A stretch of DNA of 64,000 nucleotides, from the NCBI GenBank assembly GCA_019423025.1, contig JAHZCD010000002.1, positions 254,615 to 318,614 of the forward strand. Reading direction: 5' to 3'. Source of the DNA: Haemophilus sp. (GTDB lineage Bacteria; Pseudomonadota; Gammaproteobacteria; Enterobacterales; Pasteurellaceae). Shown one piece after another: positions 8,972 to 17,726 of this stretch; the stretch's first letter is position 1; each line of letters begins with the position of its first letter. The translations under genes and the position numbers were made by a program. The notes under the pieces were generated by a model, which made no database searches, was not told the origin of the DNA, and saw only the letters and a list, made by a program, of their open reading frames with translations.

Positions 8972-9068
8972 AAACTAACGAGTTACACGCTAAATATCAA
9001 GAGATTTTTACAACATTTCCGTTTAGCACTGGAGTTGGCCGCCTTTAACCCTGTCTCTTTTTTTCGAT
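8972..9068 (+). other. Frame-shifted N-terminal remnant of the second vgrG
   Basis: Read in the frame ending at 9064, this stretch gives YTLNI followed by LALELAAFNPVSFF, typical of a VgrG N-terminus, but it is too short and has no start codon. A seven-T run (9058-9064) then puts the reading one base out of frame with DVLDNKATF. One T fewer would join them. The segment begins right after TTGTTCTTTTAAAAACTAA, the sequence that also lies at the later cassette junctions (about 14080 and 17200). The vgrG 5' end was therefore probably replaced at such a junction. Confidence 0.65.
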
Positions 9069-10985
9069 GTGCTAGATAACAAGGCAACCTTCATTTTTTG
9101 GCAAGGTGAACAACCGGTTCGTTATTTGAATGGGATTGTGACTAGCTTCGGTTTGGGGAAAACAGGGTTTGTCCGTACGCATTATCAAATGGTGGTGGAG
9201 CCGGCTCTCGCGCGAGCAGCATTTCAATCTGATAGCCGAATCTTCCAGTATCAAAACAGCGAAAAAATCATCCGCACTTTATTGCAAAAGAATCGCGTAG
9301 AAAAGGTTTCCTTTGAGCCTTTACCTTCAGATTGGGAACGCGAATATTGTGTGCAATATCGTGAAACCGATTTGGCTTTTATTGAACGCTTGGCGGCGGA
9401 AGAAGGCTGGTATTATTATTTTGACCATCGAGCAGACAGCCATGAGTTGCGTTTTGGCCATCAAAGTATCGCTTCTCCGATTCTTGGCACATTAACCTAT
9501 AATGCGAAGCCCGCAGGGGATCGTTCATTTGCTTGCCTTTGGCGATTCGACTATTGCCGTAAGGTGACGACAACTAGCCAAACCTTACGAGATTACACCT
9601 TTTTAAATCCGAATTACAACCTCGAACATCAACATCATTCACAGGCATCTGGGATTACTGATAGTGATACGTCTAAAAGTGCGGTCAATTCAGCGACAGT
9701 TTATGAAAAATATGACTATCCGGGACGATATAAGAAAGATGAACAAGGCAATCCGTTTAGTCTTTATCGTTTAGAGTCAGAACTGGCCCTTTCTGAAACG
9801 GCGAATGCAGTGGGCGATGATATGCGTGTCATACCGGGTTATGGTTTTACTTTAGAAGGGCATGCCAATTCAGCCTTCAATCAAGATTGGTTGGTGGTGC
9901 GAGTAGAGCATTTTGGTAAACAAACAGGTAGCTTAGATGAAGAAGCGGGAGAAGAAGGCAACCGCTATGAAAACACACTTTTCCTGATTCCACACAACAA
10001 ACCTTGGCGCAGTCCATTAAAACCTCGCCCAATTATTCGAGGTACACAAGTTGCCCATGTTACAGGCCCCGAAGGGGAAGAAATCTATTGTGATGAATGG
10101 GGAAGAGTCAAACTACAATTTCCTTGGGATAGATTAGGCAACTTTGATGAGCACAGCTCTTGTTGGGTGCGCGTGGTGCAAGGTTGGGCGGGCGCACAAT
10201 ATGGTAATATGATGATTCCGCGAATTGGCCATGAAGTGTTGGTGAAATTCCTCAATGGTGACCCGGACCAACCGATTGTGGTAGGGCGTACCTATCACAG
10301 TACCACCGAGCCCCCTTACGAGCTTCCCAAACATAAAACTCGCATGACGATTAAATCCAAAACCCATAAAGGCAATGGTTTTAACGAATTGCGTTTTGAA
10401 GATGAAATGGGTCGTGAAGAAGTCTTTATTCATGCAGAGAAAGACCTTAATCATATTGTGAAACATGATGAAACGACTCAAGTGGGGCATGACCGCACGG
10501 AGCAAGTAGGCCGCAATGAAACAATCCATATAGGCAATGACCGAATGGAAAGGGTTGGACAAGATGAAGACCTGACTATCAATCGAGACCAAATACGCAG
10601 TATTGGACGTAATCGAATCACGAAAATAGAAAAAGACGATATTCTGAATGTGAATAATAACCGTCGAGTCAATGTCCATGCTGATAGCCTTATCAAAGTC
10701 GGACAAGACTTAAATATTGAGATTGCCCAAAATGGCAGCTGGGTTGCGGGTGAGCTTTTTGAACAAGTTTGTGAACAGTTTGATTTAGAAGGTTATGACG
10801 AAGTTCATATTCAAGGCCCTGCCGGTGAAATCGTGTTAAACCAAGAAGGGATTACGCTGATTGGGAATGTGTATGTTGAGGGACCACTTACGGAAGATGC
10901 GGGAGCAGCTGATGGGGTGAGTCCGTTTGAAACGCAACCTAATGGCTCACAACCGGTAGATATTCAAGATTTAATTATTTCATAG
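9069..10985 (+). CDS. vgrG: VgrG spike protein, 5'-truncated and probably defective
   Basis: The open frame of 638 residues starts at a GTG with no good ribosome site. Family members have roughly 60-70 more residues before the DNKATF segment, and their remains lie upstream out of frame. The body is intact: the gp27-like base, the OB fold, the beta-helix with VGxxRxE repeats and a short tail (VDIQDLIIS) instead of the TTR-like domain of the first VgrG. From 9724 on it repeats the first vgrG. It precedes the full-length peptidoglycan-hydrolase effector by 36 bases, so it was probably that effector's carrier. Whether it is still made depends on the seven-T run at 9058-9064 and on a missing start. 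Confidence 0.85.
   Translation: MLDNKATFIFWQGEQPVRYLNGIVTSFGLGKTGFVRTHYQMVVEPALARAAFQSDSRIFQYQNSEKIIRTLLQKNRVEKVSFEPLPSDWEREYCVQYRETDLAFIERLAAEEGWYYYFDHRADSHELRFGHQSIASPILGTLTYNAKPAGDRSFACLWRFDYCRKVTTTSQTLRDYTFLNPNYNLEHQHHSQASGITDSDTSKSAVNSATVYEKYDYPGRYKKDEQGNPFSLYRLESELALSETANAVGDDMRVIPGYGFTLEGHANSAFNQDWLVVRVEHFGKQTGSLDEEAGEEGNRYENTLFLIPHNKPWRSPLKPRPIIRGTQVAHVTGPEGEEIYCDEWGRVKLQFPWDRLGNFDEHSSCWVRVVQGWAGAQYGNMMIPRIGHEVLVKFLNGDPDQPIVVGRTYHSTTEPPYELPKHKTRMTIKSKTHKGNGFNELRFEDEMGREEVFIHAEKDLNHIVKHDETTQVGHDRTEQVGRNETIHIGNDRMERVGQDEDLTINRDQIRSIGRNRITKIEKDDILNVNNNRRVNVHADSLIKVGQDLNIEIAQNGSWVAGELFEQVCEQFDLEGYDEVHIQGPAGEIVLNQEGITLIGNVYVEGPLTEDAGAADGVSPFETQPNGSQPVDIQDLIIS
9724..10920 (+). repeat. Second copy of the 1.2-kb vgrG repeat
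   Basis: This is the partner of bases 1-1197. Identity is highest over the beta-helix section and breaks at GATGGGGTGA, just before the variable VgrG tails. Confidence 0.9.
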
Positions 10986-11021
10986 TTCATTACAATAAGA
11001 AGAATAAAGGAAGTTTTAATT

Positions 11022-13445
11022 ATGCCAGAACAAAAGAAGAAAACGACGCCGGAAAGCACAAAAGTCGAAAGTCCGAAAATACCTAATGTCGCTTATCCAC
11101 TTAAACCGAGAAGTAATACCACGAATCTCTCTCAGCAATACTTTAATCATCTTGCAGGAGATGAAAGTGCACGTTTTTTATTTAATAATAGCGGTCTTTG
11201 GCATCAAGGTATTCATTTACGGGCATCAAAATTTCCAAGCAGTGAATTTGAGAATAACAAGATTTGTGCGATAGCCGATGGCAAACTGATAGCTTATAAA
11301 GTGGATAGTGAATATAAAACCGATGCCAAATCTGAATCATCAAAAGCAAGTGCGGTATATTCTACGGGCTTTTTTTTACTGAAACATGAAGTAGCCTATC
11401 CGAAAGACAATGTTCTGACATTTTATTCGCTTTATCGTCATACAGCGAAATTGAGCGATTACAAAAGTGGAATAGAAGAGATTGTAGGTATCACTAAGTC
11501 GGCAGATAATAAGATAGTGATTCGAGATGCAAAAAATCAACCTCTTAATCCACGTATAGAGTTGAAGAATGATGTGACGATTGGTGTCAGACGAAATACG
11601 AAGGGGCAAGAACAGTTTGATGAATTACTTTGGTATAGAGAAACACAGGGTAATAAAACGATTCCGCGTAGCCCTAAAGCGGGTAAACATTGGCGTATCT
11701 TTCGTCAGTCTTATGTTGTGGGGCAAAGTGAGCAAATCAAAGGTCTTCCTCTTCTAAGCAAGCATAAGATTGATACGCAAGCTGATGTTGAAGTTAAACT
11801 AAACAAAGCGATTGCAGTTAAAGCAGGGGAAGAGCTCGGCTTAATGGGTGAATATAACCAAATAGGTGAAAGCGGCGAGAAGCTGTTACACCTTGAAGTA
11901 TTTACCTATGACAACATTGAGCAATTTAAAGCGAAGGCGGAAGCGGCTTATAAACAAGACCGAGAAAAGAAAGGGATAAAAGATAACTTTCTTTATGTAG
12001 CACGAGGTAGTCAGCTTTATAGTATAACGAATGGTGAAGTGATAGAGCTTGAGAAAAGCAAAGTTGAAATCATGGTGCCGTTAGCTGATGTGGCGAAGAA
12101 AACGGTGAAGAAGAAAACGGATAAGGTGGGTAAAGATTACTACAACGTACAACCGTATCTTTATAGTTTGCCACAAAAGAATAAAGAGGGTGGAATTTAT
12201 GTGGATAGTAGCCATTTAACACATGGTTTATTGTTCCCTGGTGTGAATATTTTTAATCAATCTGGAAATGGGCTTTGTATATTCAAACATCCTCTTCATC
12301 AAAACATCGACCCGAAAAGTGATTTAACGACTGAGCAGAAAAATGAATTAGACTCGGTGTTTAAGTCTATTATGAACGAGCTGAGCTTAGATAAAGACAA
12401 AAACAAGCCAGTGGTATTTGAGGCAGGAAAACTCAAGGATTTATTATTAACTCCCGTGCAACAAAGAAGATTAACGGGGATTGTTGTCAAACATGACAGC
12501 GAATGGAAGAAGACGAGGACTGCAGATTTTAGTCAAACCTGTGGTGTTTATCGAGCAAACGGAAAAGAAGAGATTGCGAAGAGAATAGAAAAACGGATAG
12601 CTGACTTATCGATAAAGTTAGAGGTGGATGGATTTAACACGGATAAGCAAGCGTATTATCTGCATCCGTTGGGGATGATTGGATGGTTAATGCCTTATTC
12701 GACCTGCTTTTGTCATCGGGATTTTACGGTTGAGGAATTTAAGAGTATTGTGACAGAACTTAGAAAAGGGGTTCTTAAACATACTAATTTATGGATTCCA
12801 GCAATTTCTAGTGGAGCTTCTCCTAGCGATAAAACATATGAAGCAACCGTTAAGGAATTAAATAGGGTAATGAATAAATACGAAATTAATACCTGTTTAA
12901 GGAAAATTCATTTTCTTGCTCAAGCATATCATGAAACACACTATTTTCAGTCTATGCAAGAATATACTAGCCCTTATACTTCTAAATATGATCCTTATAG
13001 AGGTCGGGGGCTTATACACTTAACCCATAAGAAAAATTATGAAAAATTTAGCGCAGATATGGGCGATTCTAATATAGTTAATAATCCATCAATTGTTGCG
13101 ACAAACATTGCATATGCATTTGAATCTGGAGGATGGTTTTGGAAAAAAGGAGCTACTCTTTCTAACAATAAGCCAGGTGTATGGAGATATCCTAATAGTG
13201 CTCCTAAAAGTATTCATGAGCGTATTAAGATGGAAGGAGCTAATTGTAATAAGTCCATAGTGTCTTATGGAAATTTACAGGGAACTTTTGGTGTTTTAGA
13301 TCTTAATGTGTTGGCAGATAATGATTGGGGAAATACTATTAGTTGGCTTATCAACGGTGGCGCAAATGGATTCGATGATAGGATAAAATACAGAAATTTG
13401 TTAAAGGAGATTATGAAATATGAATTATGTAAAAATAAAAAGTAG
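11022..13445 (+). CDS. T6SS effector with M23-like/linker region and GH19 peptidoglycan-hydrolase toxin
   Basis: The 807-residue protein begins with a Lys/Thr-rich leader without a signal peptide. An M23/LytM-like region (about 50-310) follows, with HQGIHLRA, CAIADGKLIAY and LHLEVFTYD, degenerate at the usual metal ligands. A linker (about 310-560) ends in YYLHPLGMIGWL. The variable toxin (about 565-807) looks like glycoside hydrolase family 19: AQAYHET with the likely acid Glu638, GRGLIHLTHKKNY from residue 661, and the late WLINGG motif. Such enzymes cut peptidoglycan glycan chains in the target periplasm. It follows vgrG directly and overlaps its immunity gene by 26 bases. Everything up to the linker end is shared with the orphan at 14255; only the toxin differs. 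Confidence 0.85.
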   Translation: MPEQKKKTTPESTKVESPKIPNVAYPLKPRSNTTNLSQQYFNHLAGDESARFLFNNSGLWHQGIHLRASKFPSSEFENNKICAIADGKLIAYKVDSEYKTDAKSESSKASAVYSTGFFLLKHEVAYPKDNVLTFYSLYRHTAKLSDYKSGIEEIVGITKSADNKIVIRDAKNQPLNPRIELKNDVTIGVRRNTKGQEQFDELLWYRETQGNKTIPRSPKAGKHWRIFRQSYVVGQSEQIKGLPLLSKHKIDTQADVEVKLNKAIAVKAGEELGLMGEYNQIGESGEKLLHLEVFTYDNIEQFKAKAEAAYKQDREKKGIKDNFLYVARGSQLYSITNGEVIELEKSKVEIMVPLADVAKKTVKKKTDKVGKDYYNVQPYLYSLPQKNKEGGIYVDSSHLTHGLLFPGVNIFNQSGNGLCIFKHPLHQNIDPKSDLTTEQKNELDSVFKSIMNELSLDKDKNKPVVFEAGKLKDLLLTPVQQRRLTGIVVKHDSEWKKTRTADFSQTCGVYRANGKEEIAKRIEKRIADLSIKLEVDGFNTDKQAYYLHPLGMIGWLMPYSTCFCHRDFTVEEFKSIVTELRKGVLKHTNLWIPAISSGASPSDKTYEATVKELNRVMNKYEINTCLRKIHFLAQAYHETHYFQSMQEYTSPYTSKYDPYRGRGLIHLTHKKNYEKFSADMGDSNIVNNPSIVATNIAYAFESGGWFWKKGATLSNNKPGVWRYPNSAPKSIHERIKMEGANCNKSIVSYGNLQGTFGVLDLNVLADNDWGNTISWLINGGANGFDDRIKYRNLLKEIMKYELCKNKK
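11223..12692 (+). repeat. Effector N-terminal/linker repeat, copy 1 (partner 14177-15646)
   Basis: This segment recurs at a constant offset of 2954 bases, with substitutions but no net length change. It ends exactly at the GMIGWL codons where the toxin domain begins. It provides about 1.47 kb of homology for swapping toxin tails. Confidence 0.9.
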
Positions 13446-14040
13446 TCTTGTATTATTTTTTACGTTTATCTTTGGAATGTGTTCTCCTGCATTATCTGAT
13501 GTTAGATATAATTTTAAAATAAATAATAATGATATAGAGTTATCAGTTAGTGATGATGGAGAATTTATTGTATCAAATAAAACTAAAAATAATATCTTGT
13601 TTAAGAAAGAAAATATTCTATCTGATGGAATTTATTCCTTGAATAATATATCAAAAGAAAAAGATCTTTTTGTTATGAGATTAGTCTTCAGTGGTTCAGG
13701 AGGACAAGAACTTAACTATTATTACCATATTGATGAGAATTCAGTATATGTTGTTAAAGAGAGTTCAAGGTACTTAGAAACAGAAGGTAGTATAAGAGAT
13801 AGAGTATGTGATTATTTTTATTCAAATAATGTTAACGAATGCTTTTATCTTGTTTTAAGGAAAAGTTATTTATATGATTTAAATAGAAAAAAGACAAGCA
13901 TGTATCTAATTAAGGGAGATAGAGTAAAAATTATTAAAACTGAGTTTGATTCTGATGGAACTAGATGGTATTTCATTAACTACAAAGGAAAAAAAGAAAT
14001 CAATATGTGGATTAAAGCTGATTCTGTCGATCTAAATTAA
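13420..14040 (+). CDS. Exported immunity protein with SH3-like C-terminal domain (for the GH19 effector)
   Basis: A 206-residue protein with a signal peptide (hydrophobic residues 9-24, cleavage near ALS-DV). The start is set by AAGGAG at about 13405 and lies 26 bases inside the effector gene. The N-terminal half is variable and unlike other genes here. The last 60 residues (SYLYDLNRKK, YLIKGDRVKI, WYFINYKGKK, MWIKADSVDL) resemble a bacterial SH3 domain. The same ending occurs in four neighbouring immunity genes or pseudogenes. Periplasmic location fits protection against a wall hydrolase. Probably the variable half binds the toxin while the SH3-like part is a common scaffold (inference). Confidence 0.75.
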   Translation: MNYVKIKSSLVLFFTFIFGMCSPALSDVRYNFKINNNDIELSVSDDGEFIVSNKTKNNILFKKENILSDGIYSLNNISKEKDLFVMRLVFSGSGGQELNYYYHIDENSVYVVKESSRYLETEGSIRDRVCDYFYSNNVNECFYLVLRKSYLYDLNRKKTSMYLIKGDRVKIIKTEFDSDGTRWYFINYKGKKEINMWIKADSVDLN

Positions 14041-14182
14041 ATGATTTATTAACCGCACTTTGTAAGGTGCGGTTATTTTTTGTTCTTTTAAAAACTAATC
14101 ATCAACCTACCAAACCTTACGAGATTACACCTTTTTAAATCTGAATTACAACCTCGAACATCAACACCATTCACAGGCATCA
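13978..14182 (+). repeat. Cassette-junction repeat, copy 1: immunity 3' end, USS hairpin and vgrG scrap
   Basis: These 205 bases recur at 17095-17299 with essentially one mismatch (CACCATT against CATCATT). They contain the end of the immunity gene, the uptake-signal hairpin, TTGTTCTTTTAAAAACTAA and a vgrG fragment equal to 9579-9649. Shorter, more divergent copies start at 18612 and about 19967. Confidence 0.9.
14051..14083 (+). terminator. USS-hairpin terminator at cassette end
   Basis: AACCGCAC and GTGCGGTT pair around TTTGTAAG, followed by ATTTTTTG. The hairpin belongs to the repeated cassette junction. Confidence 0.75.
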
Positions 14183-15646
14183 AAATTTCCGAGCAGTGAA
14201 TTTGAGAATAACAAGATTTGTGCGATAGCTGATGGCAAACTGATAGCTTATAAAGTGGATAGAGAATATAAAACCGATGCCAAATCTGAATCATCAAAAG
14301 CAAGTGCGGTATATTCTACGGGCTTTTTTTTACTGAAGCATGAAGTAGCCTATCCGAAAGATAATGTGCTGACATTTTATTCGCTTTATCGTCATACAGC
14401 GAAATTGAGTGATTACAAAAGTGGAATAGAAGAGATTGTAGGCATTACCAAGTCGTCAGATAATAAAATAGTTATCCGAGATGCAAAAAATCAGCCTCTT
14501 AATCCACGTGTGGAGTTGAAGAATGGCGTGACGATTGGGGTTAGACGAAATACGAAGGGGCAAGAACAGTTTGATGAATTACTGTGGTATAGAGAAACAC
14601 AGGGTAATAAAACGATTGAGCATAAACCTAAGAGTGGTGAGCATTGGCGCATTTTTCACCAGTCTTATGAAGAGATGCAAAGTGAGCAAATCAAAGGTCT
14701 TCCTCTTCTAAGCAAGCATAAGATTGATACGCAAGCTGATGTTGAAGTTAAACTAAACAAAGCGATTGCAGTTAAAGCAGGGGAAGAGCTCGGCTTAATG
14801 GGTGAATATAACCAAATAGGTGAAAGCGGCGAGAAGCTGTTACACCTTGAAGTATTTACCTATGACAACATTGAGCAATTTAAAGCGAAGGCGGAAGCAG
14901 CTTATAAGCAGGACAAAGAAAAGAAAGGGATAAAAGATAACTTTTTGTATGTCGCACGAGGTAGTCAGCTTTATAGCATAGCGAATGATGAAGCGGTGGC
15001 ACTGGAGAAAAGCAAAGTTGAAATCATGGTGCCGTTAGCTGATGTGGCAAAAAAAACAGTGAAGAAGAAAACGGATAAGACGGGCAAGGATTATTACAAT
15101 GTACAACCTTATCTGTATAGCTTGCCACACAAGAATAAAGAGGGCGGAATTTATGTGGATAGTAGCCATTTAACACATGGTTTATTGTTCCCAGGTGTGA
15201 ATATTTTTAATCAATCTGGAAATGGACTTTGTATATTCAAACATCCTCTTCATCAAAACATAGACCCGAAAGGTGATTTAACGACTGAGCAGAAAAATGA
15301 ATTGGACCCGGTGTTTAAGTCCATTCTGAACGAACTTAGTTTAGATAAGGATAAAAACAAGCCCGTGGTATTTGAGGCTGGGAAGCTCAAGGACTTATTA
15401 TTAACCCCCGTGCAACAAAGAAGGTTGACGGGAATTGTTGTCAAACATGATAGCGAATGGAAGAAAACGAGGGCGGCAGATTTTAATCAAACTTGTGGTG
15501 TTTTCCGTGCAAATGGAAAAGAAGAGATTGCGAAGAGAATAGAAAAACGGATAGCTGACTTATCGATAAAGTTAGATGTGGACGGATTTAATACGGATAA
15601 GCAGGCGTATTATCTGCATCCGTTGGGGATGATTGGGTGGTTGGCT
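14177..15646 (+). repeat. Effector N-terminal/linker repeat, copy 2
   Basis: The displaced copy of 11223-12692. Its left end is fused to vgrG sequence at a six-base overlap (GGCATC) common to both parents, a typical sign of joining at microhomology. Confidence 0.9.
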
Positions 15647-16513
15647 GTTGCAGGTTGTCAATGTGGACAGAAACTTATTAATGCGATTAAATGTACTAGG
15701 TATAAAACTAAAGTAAGGACACAATATGGTCCGGTTTATAAAGGTAACCAGCCTTTAAGTAGTTATGCTCATTGGAACAGACTTATATCAGAGGGTAAAG
15801 TCTCTCAAGATGAATCACGAATACTTATTGCTATGTCTGCAAATGAAGGTAATTTAGATGCCGTTCAATCGTATGACAGCGAGATATTAACGGCAGGTGC
15901 TAGTCAAAAAACAATAAATTCTCTAGGTGCGGGTGAATTACCAACTCAAATGAATAAGTTTAAAGAGCAATTTCCTCAGTTGTTTGATAAGTACTTCAAG
16001 TGTTGTGGATGGGATGTTCGTCTTAAATCGGGCGAGTATGTAGCTTATTATAATGATGTTACCGGTGCTGAGTTAAAAAACATAATTAGGAATGGATATA
16101 CAGCGGATACATATGGAAAGTTTGTACCAAATAAGGCTGTAGCTATTTTTGCTGAAGCTATAGATACAGATGAATATAAAGAACTTCAAGTTCTAGATTT
16201 TATAGATAGGCTTCGTTTAGCCTTAAATATAATTCCTAAAGGCTATAACTATCAAATAGCAAGTTATGTAAAAAGTAATTTAGGCAAAGCAACAGTATTA
16301 GATCATCATGTTAATCGACCTAACAATGTTTCAAAATATTTTGGTATAGCATTGGATTCTTTCTTTTCCAAAAACCCTAATGTAAGCAAAAATCCTAATA
16401 CTTGGGGGGCGTTGCATAATAAATATGAAAAAGAAATTATTGATTACTATGGAGTAAATAGAGATGGAACTGATATGCCAACAAGATATATGGAGTTGAA
16501 AAAGAAATTATGA
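14255..16513 (+). CDS. Orphan effector: truncated shared N-terminus with a lysozyme-like toxin domain
   Basis: The frame is open from 14099, first through a 75-base vgrG scrap and then, at the shared bases GGCATC (14177-14182), in frame into the effector N-terminal region. The first usable start is GTG 14255, so about 80 residues of the normal effector are missing and there is no good ribosome site. It matches the upstream effector through the GMIGWL junction and then carries a different domain of about 290 residues. The segment ESRILIAMSANEGNLDAVQSYD resembles muramidase-like effector domains; the Glu coded at 15845 is a candidate catalytic residue. A silent displaced toxin seems more likely than an expressed one. 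The stop overlaps the next immunity ATG. Confidence 0.7.
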   Translation: MDREYKTDAKSESSKASAVYSTGFFLLKHEVAYPKDNVLTFYSLYRHTAKLSDYKSGIEEIVGITKSSDNKIVIRDAKNQPLNPRVELKNGVTIGVRRNTKGQEQFDELLWYRETQGNKTIEHKPKSGEHWRIFHQSYEEMQSEQIKGLPLLSKHKIDTQADVEVKLNKAIAVKAGEELGLMGEYNQIGESGEKLLHLEVFTYDNIEQFKAKAEAAYKQDKEKKGIKDNFLYVARGSQLYSIANDEAVALEKSKVEIMVPLADVAKKTVKKKTDKTGKDYYNVQPYLYSLPHKNKEGGIYVDSSHLTHGLLFPGVNIFNQSGNGLCIFKHPLHQNIDPKGDLTTEQKNELDPVFKSILNELSLDKDKNKPVVFEAGKLKDLLLTPVQQRRLTGIVVKHDSEWKKTRAADFNQTCGVFRANGKEEIAKRIEKRIADLSIKLDVDGFNTDKQAYYLHPLGMIGWLAVAGCQCGQKLINAIKCTRYKTKVRTQYGPVYKGNQPLSSYAHWNRLISEGKVSQDESRILIAMSANEGNLDAVQSYDSEILTAGASQKTINSLGAGELPTQMNKFKEQFPQLFDKYFKCCGWDVRLKSGEYVAYYNDVTGAELKNIIRNGYTADTYGKFVPNKAVAIFAEAIDTDEYKELQVLDFIDRLRLALNIIPKGYNYQIASYVKSNLGKATVLDHHVNRPNNVSKYFGIALDSFFSKNPNVSKNPNTWGALHNKYEKEIIDYYGVNRDGTDMPTRYMELKKKL

Positions 16514-17157
16514 AAAAATTGATAATATTATTTTTATTGCTATTTTCATTTTCTGTTATTTCATCTGAAAAGAATAATGTTTTATTTGAAAATGACATTT
16601 ATAGATTATCTTTGGATTCTAGTGGTAATTGTAGTAAATTAAATTTGTTTAATAAAAAAGATAATAAGAATATACCTATTTTAGATAGGTTAAGTTTTCT
16701 AGACTATGGTTTTAACTTAAGTTTAAAATGTAATAGTCCTGATTTTATATCATGGGATAGATCTTTTGATAATAATTATAATAATGATTTTCTTGTTTTA
16801 AATTATGATCTAATTGGTTATGTATATAACCAAGAAGAAAAACCTGAGAAACATGTAGAGTACTACTGCTCAATATTAGATTTATCAACAGGTGAAGTTT
16901 TGACTAAAGAAAATTCTAATGATGGTTTCTGTAAAATGGATACATTAAGTTTGCCAGATGAAGTTTCCATAAAGAAGGATAAGGCATTGCTTTATAATCA
17001 ACCGAATAAAAATAGTAATAAATACTTAATTAAAGGTGATAAAGTTAAAGTATTTTATCATTATATTGATAATAAAGATGAATGGTATTTAATCAACTAC
17101 AAAGGAAAAAAAGAAATCAATATGTGGATTAAAGCTGATTCTGTCGATCTAAATTAA
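16510..17157 (+). CDS. Exported immunity protein with SH3-like C-terminal domain (for the lysozyme-like orphan)
   Basis: A 215-residue protein with signal peptide KKLIILFLLLFSFSVISSE. Its ATG overlaps the orphan effector's stop (ATGA at 16510). The N-terminal 140 residues are unique and contain several Cys residues. The C-terminus (ALLYNQPNKN, YLIKGDKVKV, WYLINYKGKK, MWIKADSVDL) is the shared SH3-like ending, identical at the DNA level to the previous immunity gene over the last 60 bases. It is likely to remain useful as protection against siblings that express the matching toxin. Confidence 0.72.
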   Translation: MKKLIILFLLLFSFSVISSEKNNVLFENDIYRLSLDSSGNCSKLNLFNKKDNKNIPILDRLSFLDYGFNLSLKCNSPDFISWDRSFDNNYNNDFLVLNYDLIGYVYNQEEKPEKHVEYYCSILDLSTGEVLTKENSNDGFCKMDTLSLPDEVSIKKDKALLYNQPNKNSNKYLIKGDKVKVFYHYIDNKDEWYLINYKGKKEINMWIKADSVDLN

Positions 17158-17299
17158 ATGATTTATTAACCGCACTTTGTAAGGTGCGGTTATTTTTTGT
17201 TCTTTTAAAAACTAATCATCAACCTACCAAACCTTACGAGATTACACCTTTTTAAATCTGAATTACAACCTCGAACATCAACATCATTCACAGGCATCG
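17095..17299 (+). repeat. Cassette-junction repeat, copy 2
   Basis: Near-perfect duplicate of 13978-14182. Here the vgrG scrap is longer and runs on to about 17394 before the next effector fragment. Confidence 0.9.
17168..17198 (+). terminator. USS-hairpin terminator at cassette end
   Basis: Same hairpin as at 14051, within the second junction repeat. Confidence 0.75.
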
Positions 17300-17726
17300 G
17301 GGCTTACTGATAGTGATACGTCTAAAAGTGCGGTCAATTCAGCGACAGTTTATGAAAAATATGACTATCCGGGTCGACATAAGAAAGATGAACAATGATT
17401 ACAAGAAAAATTATTCTCTTTTAAATCAAGATCTTCATTTGGCAGTTGATGCTAGCGGGTATTTCTGGAAAAGAGGAAAATTATTAAATGCTGGTGATTT
17501 ATTAAGTGCTAGATACCCTAATCCAAGTGGTGTGAAAGTTAAATACCCAAAAACTAAATTACCTACTCATACAACAATTGATATAAATTTAGTTGCTGAT
17601 GATGACAATACCCGTCAAGTTACATTTTTGGTAAATGGTGGTCAGTATGCTATTGAAGAAAGAATATCTTATGTTAATGAATTAAAGAGAATTTTTAATT
17701 ATGAAAATAACCACCTCAAAAAATAA
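17222..17726 (+). pseudogene. Orphan vgrG scrap fused to the C-terminal part of a GH19 effector
   Basis: Bases from about 17228 to 17394 match vgrG (9579-9746, read as TLRDYT, then VYEKYDYPGRHKKDEQ) and stop at a TGA (17397). From about 17395 another frame encodes DYKKNY, DASGYFWKRG, INLVADDD and FLVNGG. These align with the end of the GH19 toxin at 13020-13430 (KKNY, ESGGWFWKKG, LNVLADND, WLINGG). The catalytic Glu region is absent, so no active enzyme can be made. The stop falls 26 bases inside the following immunity gene, the same overlap as in the complete pair. Confidence 0.75.

Noticed and set aside
9058..9064. T7 tract as a proven phase-variation switch of vgrG2
   Set aside because: Seven T is short for a switching tract, and the gene also lacks a start and part of its N-terminus, so correction of the tract alone would not restore it.
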